Positions 10,973-22,051 of a stretch of DNA of 64,000 nt are shown here, piece by piece. This DNA comes from Oscarella lobularis (lineage: Eukaryota > Porifera > Homoscleromorpha > Homosclerophorida > Oscarellidae): assembly GCF_947507565.1 (NCBI RefSeq), contig NC_089183.1, positions 2,232,001 to 2,296,000 of the forward strand. Direction: 5' to 3'. The notes under the pieces were generated by a model. The model had not been told where the DNA came from, did no database searches, and was given only the letters and a program-made list of their open reading frames with translations. The position numbers and the translations under genes were made by a program. Positions within the stretch are counted from its first letter, which is position 1. Every line of letters starts with the position of its first letter.

Positions 10973-13316
10973 ATGGCGCACTCGAAAGGCTTTCCCCGGT
11001 CGATTTTTTCTTCTTTTTCAGTAGTCTTTGTTTTTTACGTCGTCTTCGTGAAGAAGACGATGTCGTGTCAAAACTTTGCTTTTCGTTGCGACAACGGACG
11101 CTGCGTCGACCGCGCGCAAATTTGCAACGGCGACGACGACTGTGGCGACTACTCGGACGAGTCAAACTGCATTGCGACGACGAGCGCTTCAACGACAACG
11201 AGCTTGTCGTGTTCTGACTACGAGTTTCGATGCGCAAATGGTCGCTGCATTGCTAAGGTGGATCGCTGCAACGGATACGACGACTGTTGGGACTTTTCGG
11301 ACGAGCGCGACTGTCCGACTACCGCGGCGACCGACTGCGTCCAGGGCTATAGATTTAGATGCGATAACGGAATATGCATTAGTCGCAGTTTGCGTTGCGA
11401 CGGCAACAACAACTGCGGCGACTATTCGGACGAGGATAACTGTAAGGACTGTTTGGTAGAGGGCAGTTTCCGTTGCCGGAACGGTCGATGCATCGGCGAG
11501 CTAGGGCGGTGCAACGGTGACGACAACTGCGGCGATAGTTCGGACGAAGAGAACTGTGACACGTGTACTTACAACCAATTTCAATGCTATGACGAACAAT
11601 GCATCGACAAGAGTTGGCGTTGTGACGGTCACAGCGACTGCGGCGATCATTCAGACAAAAATTGCCGGTGCGAAGAGTTCGCCTACTACTACAACTTTCT
11701 ATGCGCTGACGGGATTTGCATCGATTGGTCCGATCGTTGCAATGGTCGCTATGACTGCAGTGACGAGTCGGACGAGTGGGGATGCGAGGGGACACCGAGA
11801 CCGAAGCCCATTCCAACCGCTACACCCTATGGTCGTTGCTATGAGTACCATCAATTTCAGTGTCGTGATGGTCGATGCATTGTGAACGATAAACGCTGCA
11901 ACGGTGCAGACGACTGCGGCGATAATTCGGACGAAGAGAACTGTAACACCTGTTCTTTTCATCAATTTCGATGCAGTAAACGGACGATGCATGGACAAGA
12001 GTTGGCGTTGTAACGGCGAGAACGACTGCGGCGATAACTCGGATAAAAGCTGCAAGTTCGACGACGGCTACGCGGAGAGATTTCGATGCGCCAACGGGAT
12101 GATCGCCGGCCTGGACTCTCGTTGCGACGGTTACGACGACGATTGCAGTGACGGTTCGGACGAGTGGGGATGCAACGGGACACCAGCACCGAAGCCCACT
12201 GCGCTCTACAATTGCAATGTGTACGATCAATTTCAGTGTCGTAACGGTCGATGCGTTTCAAAATATGAACGCTGCAACGGCGAAGACGACTGCTCGGACG
12301 AGTCGGTCGAGGAGGGGTGCCCCACGACGTCGGCTACGTGCAACTTCAATCAATTCACGTGCGATAGCGGACAGTGCGTTTCGCAGTCGAATCGCCGTGA
12401 CGCCGATCATGACTGTGAAGACGGGTCGGACGAGTACGATTGCGGAAAGTGCGGAGATGATCAATTCCAATGCAACAACTCTGAATGCGTGTCGAGATCG
12501 GATCGTTGTAACGGTGTTGTGGACTGCTTTGACGGATCGGACGAGGTCAGATGTCGACCTTGTTACGAGTACGAGGACTCGTTTCGTTGCTATAACGGAC
12601 AGTGCATCGAAACGACGTACGTCTGCGACGGCTTCGACAACTGCGGCGACTATTCGGACGAGCGAAGCTGCGCTACAGGCAAGATTATATACCTATATAA
12701 TTAGGAGATAGATCAGCGTTGCGCTACCTGGCGGTAGAGTTTCATCGGGGCTTCAGTTTGAATTGTGAAAATATGACCTTATTCTCAATTCATACGCAAA
12801 GCCAGTAGGTACGTGCATATGTAGACTACAAACGTAGACTATAAAAAGAAGCGACCCTTTTGTACAGCTAGATCATGTAAACGCCTCTATGTGGCGACCC
12901 TACTTAATTCTCTTATCTAGAAGTATAGACATATTCTTTCTTTGTAATATTTAGGTTTGTCTACTACAACTATAATCGCCATTGCGATCGGTGGAGGTGG
13001 CTTTGGCATTATTCTGCTTGCCGTTGTGATCACAGTGTGCGCTCAAACAAAGAAACGACGCCTCTTCCGTCGCAATCCTTACAGCGTTCTACCGCCGCCC
13101 TACACCCCCCGAGAGCCCACCACCGTTTCTCTACAACCGTCCGTGACGCCCCTGTCCGGCAATCGCGCGCCGCCGAGGTACGCCGAGCTGTCTCAAGTTG
13201 CCGCGGCGCATGCGGGAGTGGCAGTGCAGCCGAACAAGGGTGAGAATTTCGCCGAGGCGCATCCTCATCGTCCTGCTGCTGACGACGCTGAGAACGATCT
13301 GCAGCAGGTCGCATAG
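10973..13316 (+). CDS. LDLa type 2 receptor, 13 LDLa modules, TM, PPxY tail (copy L2a, one frame break)
   Basis: The ATG at 10973 starts a leader (SSFSVVFVFYVVFV), followed by 13 LDLa modules of about 40 residues. Each has six Cys and most have the calcium-binding D-x-SDE signature. A one-base insertion at about 11975, inside the eighth module, moves the coding match from frame 2 to frame 3, in which modules 8-13 run to 12678. An intron with a GC donor (GCAAGA at 12679) and acceptor TTTAG (12954) joins in frame to the last exon (12955-13316). That exon encodes a TM segment (IIAIAIGGGGFGIILLAVVI), a basic stop-transfer, and PPPYTP and PPRYAEL motifs. PPxY motifs bind WW domains, as in LDLRAD3. 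The frame break may be a sequencing error or pseudogenisation. Confidence 0.75.
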
Positions 13317-13384
13317 CGTGGCTCTACTTCAACGACGCCACGTGGACAAACGAACGTCTTATTGCGTTGTGCTGTTTGCTTTCT

Positions 13385-13895
13385 GAGTTGCAGAGAGATC
13401 GAGAGAGCTAGAAGAGAGATTTTTTGGGCTGTTTTAGCCTAGCTGTTTTACGCATGTGTGCGTCAATATATGCACGAACAGAATGTCGGTTTTCGTCGTG
13501 GATGACTAGACACGTGCCAATCTATATCTTACGACCATTTCTTCTAAAGGCGGAGACTTGGGTAAACAATCTGCTGTTCTTAGGAGTCTCTTATAGGATC
13601 TGTAAGCCGGAAAACCGCAGGAAAACGAATCAATGATTATAGCGTGCGTTCTTCGTGAGTCACGGCGGATCTTCCGCGTCTTTTTCTCGGTCGCGCTGTA
13701 TAATCGTCTCGCTGCGTCGTCTTCCATTACTATGAAACACGCAGGTAGATATGAACCCTTCAAGTTGTCAAAAGCTTAGAGTTGCCTTAGGATCTTAGAT
13801 ACATATTTATTTGACTAACGTACGTCAGCCACTACATGCATATCGCTCGTTTAGAAGACAGCCTCCATTCGAGGGGATAATGGGACTGCACATTT
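13385..13895 (+). promoter_or_regulatory. Conserved 5' region of L1 receptor, copy b
   Basis: Closely matches 6400-6914 and 27870-28362. It directly follows the L2a 3' UTR, an adjacency repeated at 6362 and 27830. Confidence 0.4.
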
Positions 13896-14732
13896 ATGTT
13901 ACCGGACCACCCTGTTTCTATATTTCATAGTGTCCGTCGATATAAGACACTCTTTCGCTTAGGCTTTACCTTGCTCTTTCTGTCGTCACTGCTCGCGCGT
14001 TCAATTCACAGCGCGCGAAGTCAGACATTTCAATGCCGTAATGGGCACATCATTTTGAAATCGCAGCAATGCGACGGCCACGACGACTGCGATAACGACG
14101 AAGACGATTGCGGTAGTAAGAGGGACATCGGAGGTGGGCGCATTTTATACTCTATAATTAGCGATTTCTGTTTAGAAAGCAGGGAATGGTCGTCGGTTAA
14201 AATAGGGTACACCTCCTGGGGAATCTGCAGCTCTTTTGCTCTCATTGTCGCTTTTCTGATTGTCTACATTCATAACAAAAGGAAGCGACGTAGACTGGGG
14301 CATCAGCAAAGCCGGTGAGACGGGCTATATATATATATATTTACGGGGACTCCACAAGCTTCTAGCAGAAATACTCCCGTCCGCTTTTTCTTTTGAAGAA
14401 ACATACATGTAAGTAGGACGTCACAGCAACGTGGCCACGTTCCCACAAGACAAAACGTCGCTCAGCGTACTCTCAGCGATGCAAGCGAGCATCTTCCCAA
14501 TTACGGCGAAGCTGTAGAAATGCGCCCTGCGGAGCGAACAAAAGGGAACGTCGTTCAGCCTACTATCGGCGGTGCGAGCGATTGTCCTCCCACCTACAAC
14601 GAAGTAGTACACGTGTCTCCTGTCGAGGCACGTCGAGGCGTCTACGAGCTCTCGCACGTTCGTTCAACTGAAAGCCATGACGAGAATAATGTGGAGTACT
14701 GCCCCGGGAGAGGACGCGTAACTTCTTTTTAA
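13896..14732 (+). CDS. LDLa type 1 receptor with deleted ectodomain (copy L1b)
   Basis: Keeps the ATG and leader (LFRLGFTLLFLSSLLARSIH) of L1c, but six LDLa modules are missing. The leader is joined in frame to the last, atypical LDLa (TFQCRNGHIILKSQQCDGHD). The TM (SFALIVAFLIVYI) and basic stop-transfer follow. An intron (donor near 14316, acceptor before 14416) leads to a tail exon with LPNYGEAV and a clear PPTYNEVV motif, ending at 14732. The reading frame survives, so this could make a short membrane protein: either a signalling-tail-only form or a recent deletion not yet decayed. The exact acceptor of the tail exon is uncertain. Confidence 0.6.
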
Positions 14733-15349
14733 ACTAGATATATATAGGTCTGAACGAAAGCCGATATCTTCAAAGATACGGGAATTTCATCGTCTCTTAC
14801 CTTGATTGTGTTTCTCTTTGCGCTTTCGGCGGGCGATCAGAAGACGATCGATTGCAAAATGAGCCAAATTGCACTGTATTATGCAGTACGAATCCAGCCG
14901 TATCGTACGAAGGCCCGATTCCAGATGAGTCGCTCTAAATGGCTCTCCCGAAGCGCAGGGCTGCAATATATCCCTTCCAAACAGAAAATACACACAGACT
15001 CGCTTTTCTGTCTTCCCTCACTCCATAAATCGACCGTATGACGCCGTGATATCTTTCATCCAATACGGGGACGCCGGAAAACCCGTACAAAACCAAAACA
15101 ATCAAGTATCGGAACGGCTTCGACTATCGTTCTTCGAGCAGCCACTCACTTTCATTCCGTCTCACAGTGCACTGACCATGCATTCAAAACTAGACAACAG
15201 GATTATAGCTAGTAAATTACACGTTCAACGTTTCCAACAGCAGGAGTTTGATTACGGAAATAAACGAATAATTTTCACCCACATTATCATACTTTGTTCT
15301 ATTTTCCAGAAACACGTGTATAAGTTTTTGAACGGTACCAAAAAGAATA
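14733..15349. other. Intergenic segment downstream of L1b
   Basis: The first 150 bases match 8520-8680 and 30060-30240. A 78-codon frame from about 14802 begins with a hydrophobic stretch and contains GDQKTIDCKMSQ, but the sister sequences carry stops, so I do not call it a gene. Nothing else recognised. Confidence 0.4.
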
Positions 15350-16069
15350 CTATAGACGGCCTTTTCGCAAAAGATCAACAAAGAAAAAGTCTCCCTCTGG
15401 AAGATTGCTCAGACCGCTAACGAATTCCGTGCACGCCTTTTCGAATCCGGCCTTTGTCCCGTTCAGAAAAACCGCGGCAAAGACGCTCTCGACTCGACGT
15501 TTGTTGGAAATAGAGAGTGCATGATTCGATGAAAAAGCGTGATCGATTGCCGTGGCATTCTTCTCTATTGCAAATACCTTCTCCCACGGCAATTCCGGTC
15601 GTTTGGACTCGGACATCTCGGCGAAAAAGTAGTTGTGCGCTGGAATCGAGATCATTTCAATTCGTTCTGAATTGACGCTTTTGCACGACCAAAACTTCGT
15701 ATCGCGCGGCTTATTAAGCCCAATGCGTGTCCTTCGGTCGGCAAATAGCTGGCTCAATTTTGCCTGTATTATATTGCGAATAATACAAATATTCTCTCAA
15801 TGAAAGTTAACATGTGCGCGATAAGGTACTGTACCTTGTTCAGACGAAATTGGATCCCATTGATTTATAACTCTGATATGACGCCCTAGAGTTTGCAAGG
15901 CGTGTTTCCGGTGCAAACCGATTTCGTAAGATTTGACGTTTAGCGGCTCGAATCCATCATCGCTTTCGAAGAGGCTTCGGATATAGAGCCTGTAGTCCGC
16001 TCCGCTCTTTTCAGACAGTCCGCCGTACACTATACAAGAATCCTGAGAAATAGAAAATTCGCGAATCAA
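15350..16069 (-). CDS. Unrecognised family U, most diverged copy (U3)
   Basis: Two minus-strand segments matching U1/U2. The first (about 16069-15835) contains KSYEIGLHRKHALQTLGRH. The second (about 15768-15350) contains PAHNYFFAEM, ELPWEKVFAIEKNATAIDHAF and LPEGDFFFVDLLRKGRL. The acceptor ATAATACAG at 15769 is clear. The donor is uncertain (GTACAG or a later GTTAAC), because only the later one keeps the frame. The protein stops about 25 residues earlier than U1 and U2. Divergence that preserves aromatic and charged motifs suggests past selection on the protein. Confidence 0.5.
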
Positions 16070-16371
16070 TGCCCAGCGTCGCTAGCTTCAACATCGTCGT
16101 GCGTACACGACTCTATCATATCATACTGCACTTGCAGACGGATGGGGCCCCCCAATAGGACCCGCCAAAACGACTTTCGCAAAGAGCCAACAAGCCTATA
16201 TCTAGTGAACAAATGCGTGCCGAGAAATGCTTACCACCATGATTCCTCTTGCTGCAGAGACTCAGAGAGCGGAAATCAGTCGCGTGGTGATCAGGACGTT
16301 GGGAAAGGAAGGGTACACGCATGCGCATGAAAATGAGTCACTCCCGCCGAAACCTGCCGAAATTTTAAATT

Positions 16372-16487
16372 CGCGGACTCAGAGAATTCGTTTTACCTCT
16401 TTGTATTTGGCCGGACTTCTAATTGTCAACGATCAACTGGACTCAATCTCGCCTCACAATGTCGAAACAAAAGAGGCTCCTTGCCGG
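16372..16487 (+). pseudogene. ZYG11/ZER1-like internal fragment (Z5)
   Basis: About 38 codons match the ARM-like region of the intact protein (RFTSLYLAGLLIVND, LDSI). The match ends abruptly at about 16487, where the sequence switches to the GCCGGTCTCTTTCCACG segment that belongs upstream of family U. A small captured fragment. Confidence 0.7.
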
Positions 16488-16639
16488 TCTCTTTCCACGT
16501 AAAGCTGCCAGTGGCACCTTTCTAAACAAGTGGTCTTCTAGTTGTAGGCGAAAAAAGAAAAATTAAACTCTACTATCTCAAACACCAGATCGCTCGTCGT
16601 TAGATAATCGACGAAGGATCATGTTTATCGGCATTCTTT

Positions 16640-17230
16640 AGATGTCACTTCTTCATTTAGTGACCAGTTTCTTGATACGAAGATGACGTCAATCGAAAGA
16701 TTTAGAGCGGCCAAACGCATTCAAGCAAAATGGCGTAGTATTGCGAGAATTTTGAAACCAGAACCTTTTGAACATAATGAAATTCATTCGTTTGGAGAGC
16801 AACGCAACGATAGCGAACGTGCTGTGGAGATGCTGGAGGCGTGGGCAAACAAGTTCGGCCACAGAGCCACCCGCAGGCATTTTTATCGATGCCGTGAAGG
16901 ACCCTGACGTCGGCTACTCAAATGTAGTACCCGACATTTTTTCTGGTAAGTTTCTTGTTGTGTTGCGCGCTTGCTATGCATCTTATTACTCCTTTTAGGC
17001 TCACACTGACTCGTATTAGAGTCATCAATTGCGCACATATAGTACTGTAGTATGCAGCCACAGTGACACTGTCTGATTCATCATCTATTGACCCATCGTC
17101 CCAAAATATGATATTTGTTAATTAGAGTAGCACGCATACTCTTCCATCCCGACATTATTTTCTATTAGTATTGTTTAGTCGTTTCACGATGCCTTCATTT
17201 TCAACTTATTAGTTAGGTTTTTATATTTAG
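16640..17230 (+). pseudogene. Fragment of Roco gene 3' end (Death-domain exon, last intron, 3' UTR)
   Basis: Matches the end of the minus-strand Roco gene at 35890-35300, but lies on the plus strand. The Death-domain reading (FRAAKRIQAKWRSIARIL, RAVEMLEAWANKFG) is broken by an extra T in the run at 16878-16883. The last intron is still present (GTAAGTTTC near 16946, acceptor TTTTAG near 16999), followed by the short terminal exon ending in a TGA. The downstream sequence also resembles the Roco 3' flank. Because it retains the intron, it arose by DNA duplication, not retroposition. Confidence 0.75.
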
Positions 17231-17334
17231 AAGAGAGGGAGGATTGCTTTCCTGACTACTTGGCATTTTTATCCTTTTACTCTACTCTCTGTTATCGTTA
17301 TTCCATATTGTTATACAAACGGTAACACTAGCTA

Positions 17335-18290
17335 ATGCAAAGCTGCGGTTCGTTTGAGATTGAGGACGCCGTAATGATTCGCCTCTCCCACCCTCCAACT
17401 CAGCTTGACTTCACGCAACAAGGTGCCGTGGAAAGTCTGCTGAAGAAGTACGGTAAAGAAATAAAGCTAGGTGGAGGAGTATCTCAAGAAATTTTTTTGA
17501 AGAGTTGGAAAGACCGCACAGACAAATGATTCCAAGCAATCCAAAGTACGGGCTGACCAGGGATCTTTTAGAAAGCTTGGTAGAAATAAGAGAGGTCATA
17601 TTCGCCCTGTTACTTCAAACACGCGTCAGCTACGAGCGAGACTTCAGAATCTTCTAAAAACGATTATAGGGACAGTTTCAAGCAAAAAAGATGGCGGCAG
17701 TTCTACTAGACGAGAATGACATAGAAAAGATCTTTTGTGGTGGTGGTAGTGAGGATTGAGTGATGGCGTCTGTCTTATTGACGAAAAATAAATATATAAC
17801 GATAATAAATGGCAACACAGTACAGACCGCAACCGATGCCGCAGGCGCGGGATCAAATACTACAGGCGGTTGAAAAAGCCGATTAACTGTGCTATCAGGC
17901 GACTCGCGATCGAGGGGCCGGCCTCCGATGAAGGCGACAGAAGGCTCGACCGGCAAATCGACCGAGGAGACGCCGCCACTGGAAGCATTTGTCCTAGAAA
18001 GATCGGTGATATTCTTGCGAGTAAAGGAACTGCGCGGTACCGTTACATAGAACGTCAGGCGTTTCTCAGTTGTTTGCGCGTAGGGACAGGGCGAAGCGAG
18101 TGACGAGAAAGACCATTTTGGCCGCGAAAACGGGTCGGATCAACGCCTATGCCTACTTGCCATGCAGAAAAAAAGATTGCGCTCGTCGAGGACGAAGCAG
18201 GGGGAAGGATGGCTTCGCTAAACGGAGATGCCCACGAATCTGTTTACGTGAAGTAAAAAGGGATCCCGGATGAAAACAAACCAGGAATCT
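17335..18290. repeat. Duplicated segment R, copy 1
   Basis: Matches 20640-21540 in the same orientation (for example AATCCAAAG, GGGCTGACCAGGGATCTTTT). On the minus strand both copies keep the frame reading TFYVTVPRSSF / TFYVTVPRGSF followed by LSRTNA-SGGVSS, hinting at a decayed gene of unknown type. On the plus strand a 64-codon frame at 17335-17529 has no sister. I cannot assign a function. Confidence 0.45.
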
Positions 18291-18429
18291 GTTACCTTCT
18301 AATTAACATAGTTAAAGTCGACGCTTTGGCACGTTAGGTGACTATATGGCTACGACCGAAGCGTTGGTAGCCTGATAGCTTCTCCGTTGCTTGAGAGGTA
18401 TTTCTTTCTTAGCAAAATTACCCATTCGA

Positions 18430-18568
18430 TTATCAGACCGATGTCGTAAGATTCGATAAATTCAAATTTGTCACTCGTAATTTCAAAATGTAAAAATGCA
18501 GCCGAGAAAACGCTCACAGTCATTCCTCTTGCTGCACAGAGAGCAAAAAATCCGTCGCGTTGTGTACG
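18430..18568. repeat. Fragment of family U 5' region
   Basis: About 18434-18490 matches exon sequence at 5569-5640 (CCGATGTCGTA and GAATTTGTCACT-like bases). 18496-18560 matches the upstream U exon at 5925-5995. The segment is fused directly to a ZYG11-like fragment at about 18568. Confidence 0.55.
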
Positions 18569-19132
18569 CGCTCGACACGCTGTCCGATTGGGCCGTCCAA
18601 AGTCTGTGTGAAACGTTTTTTGTTCCGCATTTGTCTTCACTGGGTGACATACCAGCGTCTCCCTTGCCCTCTGTCGGGGACCCCTCGTGTTCAGTCCGCT
18701 TGCCTTCGCCTATCGCCAACCGCATTATCGACGGACTGGCTCGACGTGGAAAGCTAACAGCAGGCGTCCTCGATATTCTACTCGATCGAAATCGCATTTC
18801 GTCTGACTGCTTTGCCTCTCTACTGTATTGATGTCGATCCAAACGCATTCGTCGACAAAATAGCAGAATTGGTCAACGTGACGAGCATTGACATATCGTT
18901 CAGTTCGTGTTGGGCGGATCTGTCGACTCCTTTTTGAAAATCGTTGAGGACAAGTGCATGACGTCATTGACAAGCTTCTGTGCTCGTCATGTCATTGGCG
19001 AAATTGGATTAGTCGAACTTCCGCATTTTTCAAATCTAAGGCATTTGGACATTGGATTCACGTCCGTTTCTTTTGAAGAGCTGCGTATTTTTGTATCGAG
19101 TCTACCTCTACTGGAGCACCTATGCGGTGACA
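18568..19132 (+). pseudogene. ZYG11/ZER1-like 5' fragment (copy Z3)
   Basis: Starts inside the N-terminal region (LDTLSDWA) and runs to LPLLEHLC with at least two frameshifts, near 18800 and 18935. It ends at about 19132, where the sequence switches to the FBXO22-like 5' flank (GTGACAACGACTGAGGGGCC). No start codon. Pseudogene. Confidence 0.8.
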
Positions 19133-19707
19133 ACGACTGAGGGGCCACTTTCACAGCACACGACAGCTTCAGTTTTTATGAGAATGCTTCCGAATGGAAA
19201 TTGGCGATCGCAGCGATTCAGCGCGCATTGATACGGGTGAAGGCAAACGTGAGGAATGTACACGCAGAAAGGTAGCAGCACATGGGCACTTGGCATGCAG
19301 AGAGCCTCGTGGCTGAGGCTGTTAGGCTTTGGCTGATATTACTAGCTTGGCGGGAACTTGAATTCATACCCACCCACCGAGAATCTTTAGGTGAAAAAAC
19401 CGGCGAATCAAATACAGGAAAATTTTCTTATGCGGCTTGCACTCCGGCAAGTGTAACCAAAAAAGCAAATGTACAGGAACTCTTAGAAGTGATTAATTAG
19501 ATCTATCTAACCTACCTGCCTGAAAAACGCATGCGCTAGTTAAAATCGTATTGCTGGTTTTTCACTCTGATTGGGCCAACCAAGAACAGCGTGCAGTAGT
19601 AGTGCACAGGTGCATTTGAGCTCATGAAAGGACCATTTCTTCCTAATAAATCACACTAGCTCACTGAATCACTCAGTGTCACCCACTCTCAGTTAGTTTG
19701 AGTATGA
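19133..19707. repeat. Composite of FBXO22-like 5' flank and DUF985 3' flank
   Basis: 19133-19400 matches 3464-3735. 19362-19680 matches 9620-9950. The last 25 bases are the end of a DUF985 gene (stop codon and TEST codons, minus strand). At about 19708 the sequence changes mid-codon into an LDLa module. Confidence 0.7.
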
Positions 19708-20510
19708 CTGCGGGGATCTTTCGGACGAACGCCATTGCTCGACGACGAACGAGAGGCGAAGCGACGCCGTTTCGCCGATTCCTGGCACGACGGAGGCCAT
19801 AAAGCCGTTTTGCTTTTCGTGTGAGAACGGTGCAGTAGATGCGTAGGAAAAGAGAAAGGCTGCGACGGCGTGGACGATTGCCTCCGACGTACGAGCGACG
19901 CTGCGAGACGGACGCGACGACGCATACCCCGCGGACTCATACGCGCGGGAAACTTACTATGACGCGCGCGAAACTTGCGAGCACAACCGCGCCGACGGCG
20001 CATTCTCCTCCTACTGCATGTACTCAATCTTTTTATGACACCGCTACCGAACGGAAGCTGCACGTATGCTCAATTCATGTTGCACTAGCGGTCTATGCGT
20101 CGACAAGAGTTGGCGGTGTGACGGCACGACTGCAGCGATCACACGGATGAAAACTCTCTGTGCGACGGCTACGTCGACTACTTTACTACGTCGAATGCTA
20201 CGGCGAATACAACGTTGACGACTTGTGATGCGCCAATGGGATGTGTGTCAGCCAGTCGGATCGTTGCGACGGCAACGACGACTGCAGCGACGGATCGGAC
20301 GAGTGGACATGTGACGGGACACCGGAGCCAAAGTCCAGTCTTTGCTACTGGGACGACAAATTTCAGTGCCGTAACGGTGGATGCGTTTCAAACAATGAAC
20401 GCTGCAACGGCATGGACGACTGCGGTGACAAGCAGGGCTGCCCCGAGACGCCGGCCGGCTACGTGCTACTTTGGTCAATTCAAGTGTGATAACGGAGAGT
20501 GCGTTTCCAG
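19708..20510 (+). pseudogene. LDLa type 2 receptor remnant (copy L2b)
   Basis: Begins inside an LDLa module (DCGDLSDER) and passes through degraded sequence with several frame changes. Clear modules are still visible: NGMCVSQSDRCDGNDDCSDG, then CYWDDKFQCRNGGCVSNN, then QFKCDNGECVS. It ends abruptly at about 20510 within a module and lacks the TM exon. Collinear with L2c (48900-49540), from which it differs by indels. Pseudogene. Confidence 0.75.
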
Positions 20511-20639
20511 TTCCAGACGTAGCTGCATGCAGGTTGATATATGGACGTGGCTAAAAGATCTCCTCCTCCTCTCGCCCCCGATCCTAGAGCCTCTCTCCTT
20601 TCTCAATCGCCCTCAAGGCGTGCAAGCAACAGACCCTAC

Positions 20640-21540
20640 AGGCATATATGATTCGAAGCAATCCAAAGCACGGGCTGACCAGGGATCTTTTAGAAAGCTT
20701 GGTAGAGAAATACGAAAGGTCAACTTAATTCACTCTGTAAGTGTTACTGAATACGCGTCAGCTGAGACTTTAGAATATTCTGATAATGATTGGTGGGGCA
20801 CTGTTTCAAGCACAAAAGATGGCAGCAGTTCTTGGCAGCAGTTCTCTAAACGAGAAAGACATACAAGTCGAAAACATAAAGATCTTCTTATGGGTTGGTG
20901 AGCATTGTCTAATGGCGTCTGTCTCATTGACGGAAAAAATATATAGGGATAATGAAACCATTTGGCGCAACCGATGTCGCAGGAGCGAGATAAGAAGCGA
21001 TATACTACAGGCGGTTGAGAAAGCTGGAAAGCACGGCCTAGATCTTAGACCACAACTAACCGCGTCACGTCACAGGCTGAATTTGGCTTCGCATATGGAT
21101 CCCTAGCACCAATTAACTGTGCTATCAGGCGACCCTCGCGATCGAGGGGCGGACGTACCTCCGACGAAGGCGACAGAAGGCGACGGGCCATTCTCATCGA
21201 GGAGACGCCGCCACTAAAAGCATTCGTTCTAGAAAGCCCCTTGACGTTTTCGCGAGCAAAGGAACCGCGCGGTACCGTTACATAGAATGTCGGGCGTTTC
21301 TCAGTTGCGTAGCGACAGCTATAGGGCGAAGCGAGTGACGAGAAAGACCATTTTGGGCCGCAAAAATGGGTCGAGTCAACGCCTATACCTACCTACCATG
21401 TAGAAAAAAAGATTGCGCTTGTCTAGGACGAAGGATGAGTTCGCTAAACGGAGATGCCCACGGAGAATCTCTGAGACTTTACGTGAAGAAAAAGAAATCC
21501 CGGATGAACACAAACCATGAATCTGTGGCGCCAATGCACA
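20640..21540. repeat. Duplicated segment R, copy 2
   Basis: Sister of 17530-18290. It carries the same MI-SNPK-GLTRDLLESLVE reading and the same minus-strand TFYVTVPRGSF frame. Frames diverge after about 40 codons. Content unknown. Confidence 0.45.
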
Positions 21541-22051
21541 AATAGTACTACCAGCTAGTATTTCAGCCTCTTCTAGTTAGTTACCTTCTAATTAAAATGG
21601 TTTAGCCTGACAGCCTCTCCGTTGCTTGAGAGGTAGGCTATTAATTACTCATTTGATTTTCAAACATGTGCCTGAAGGACGCCGTCCGTTCAGAAAAGAA
21701 AGAGTAGAAGTTCGTTCTACTACAAGGTAGCACGCTTTACAAACCAGGGTATCTTAGATTCATTTTCTCATGCAAGGGGAAGAGGAAGGAAAAATCACCC
21801 AACTGTCAATCTCTAAAACAAGCACTACAACGGCATGAATCTTCTTCTATACGCTGTCAGTGACCGACCACCTACAGAATCACGCATTTCTGCGACTTCA
21901 ACTTTAACCTCTCGCACTGCTGCAGAACTACAGAGAGAAGAGAAAGAACTCAGTGAAAACAAGGTACACATGTCTACGATAGGCACTTTTGGTCGATTTT
22001 CTGACGAGATTGTGTGCACCTTAGAATAGACAAGCTACAACGAAATAATTT
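21541..22051. other. Duplicated stretch (sister of 4430-4952)
   Basis: Contains a 64-codon plus-strand frame at 21835-22029 (MNLLLYAVSDRPPTES start). It looks protein-like but is interrupted by a TAG in the sister copy and has no visible partner exon. I leave it as unassigned. Confidence 0.4.

Noticed and set aside
14802-15041. A 78-codon frame with a hydrophobic start downstream of L1b
   Set aside because: The matching sequences at 8590 and 30160 carry stops or frame changes, so coding is not conserved.
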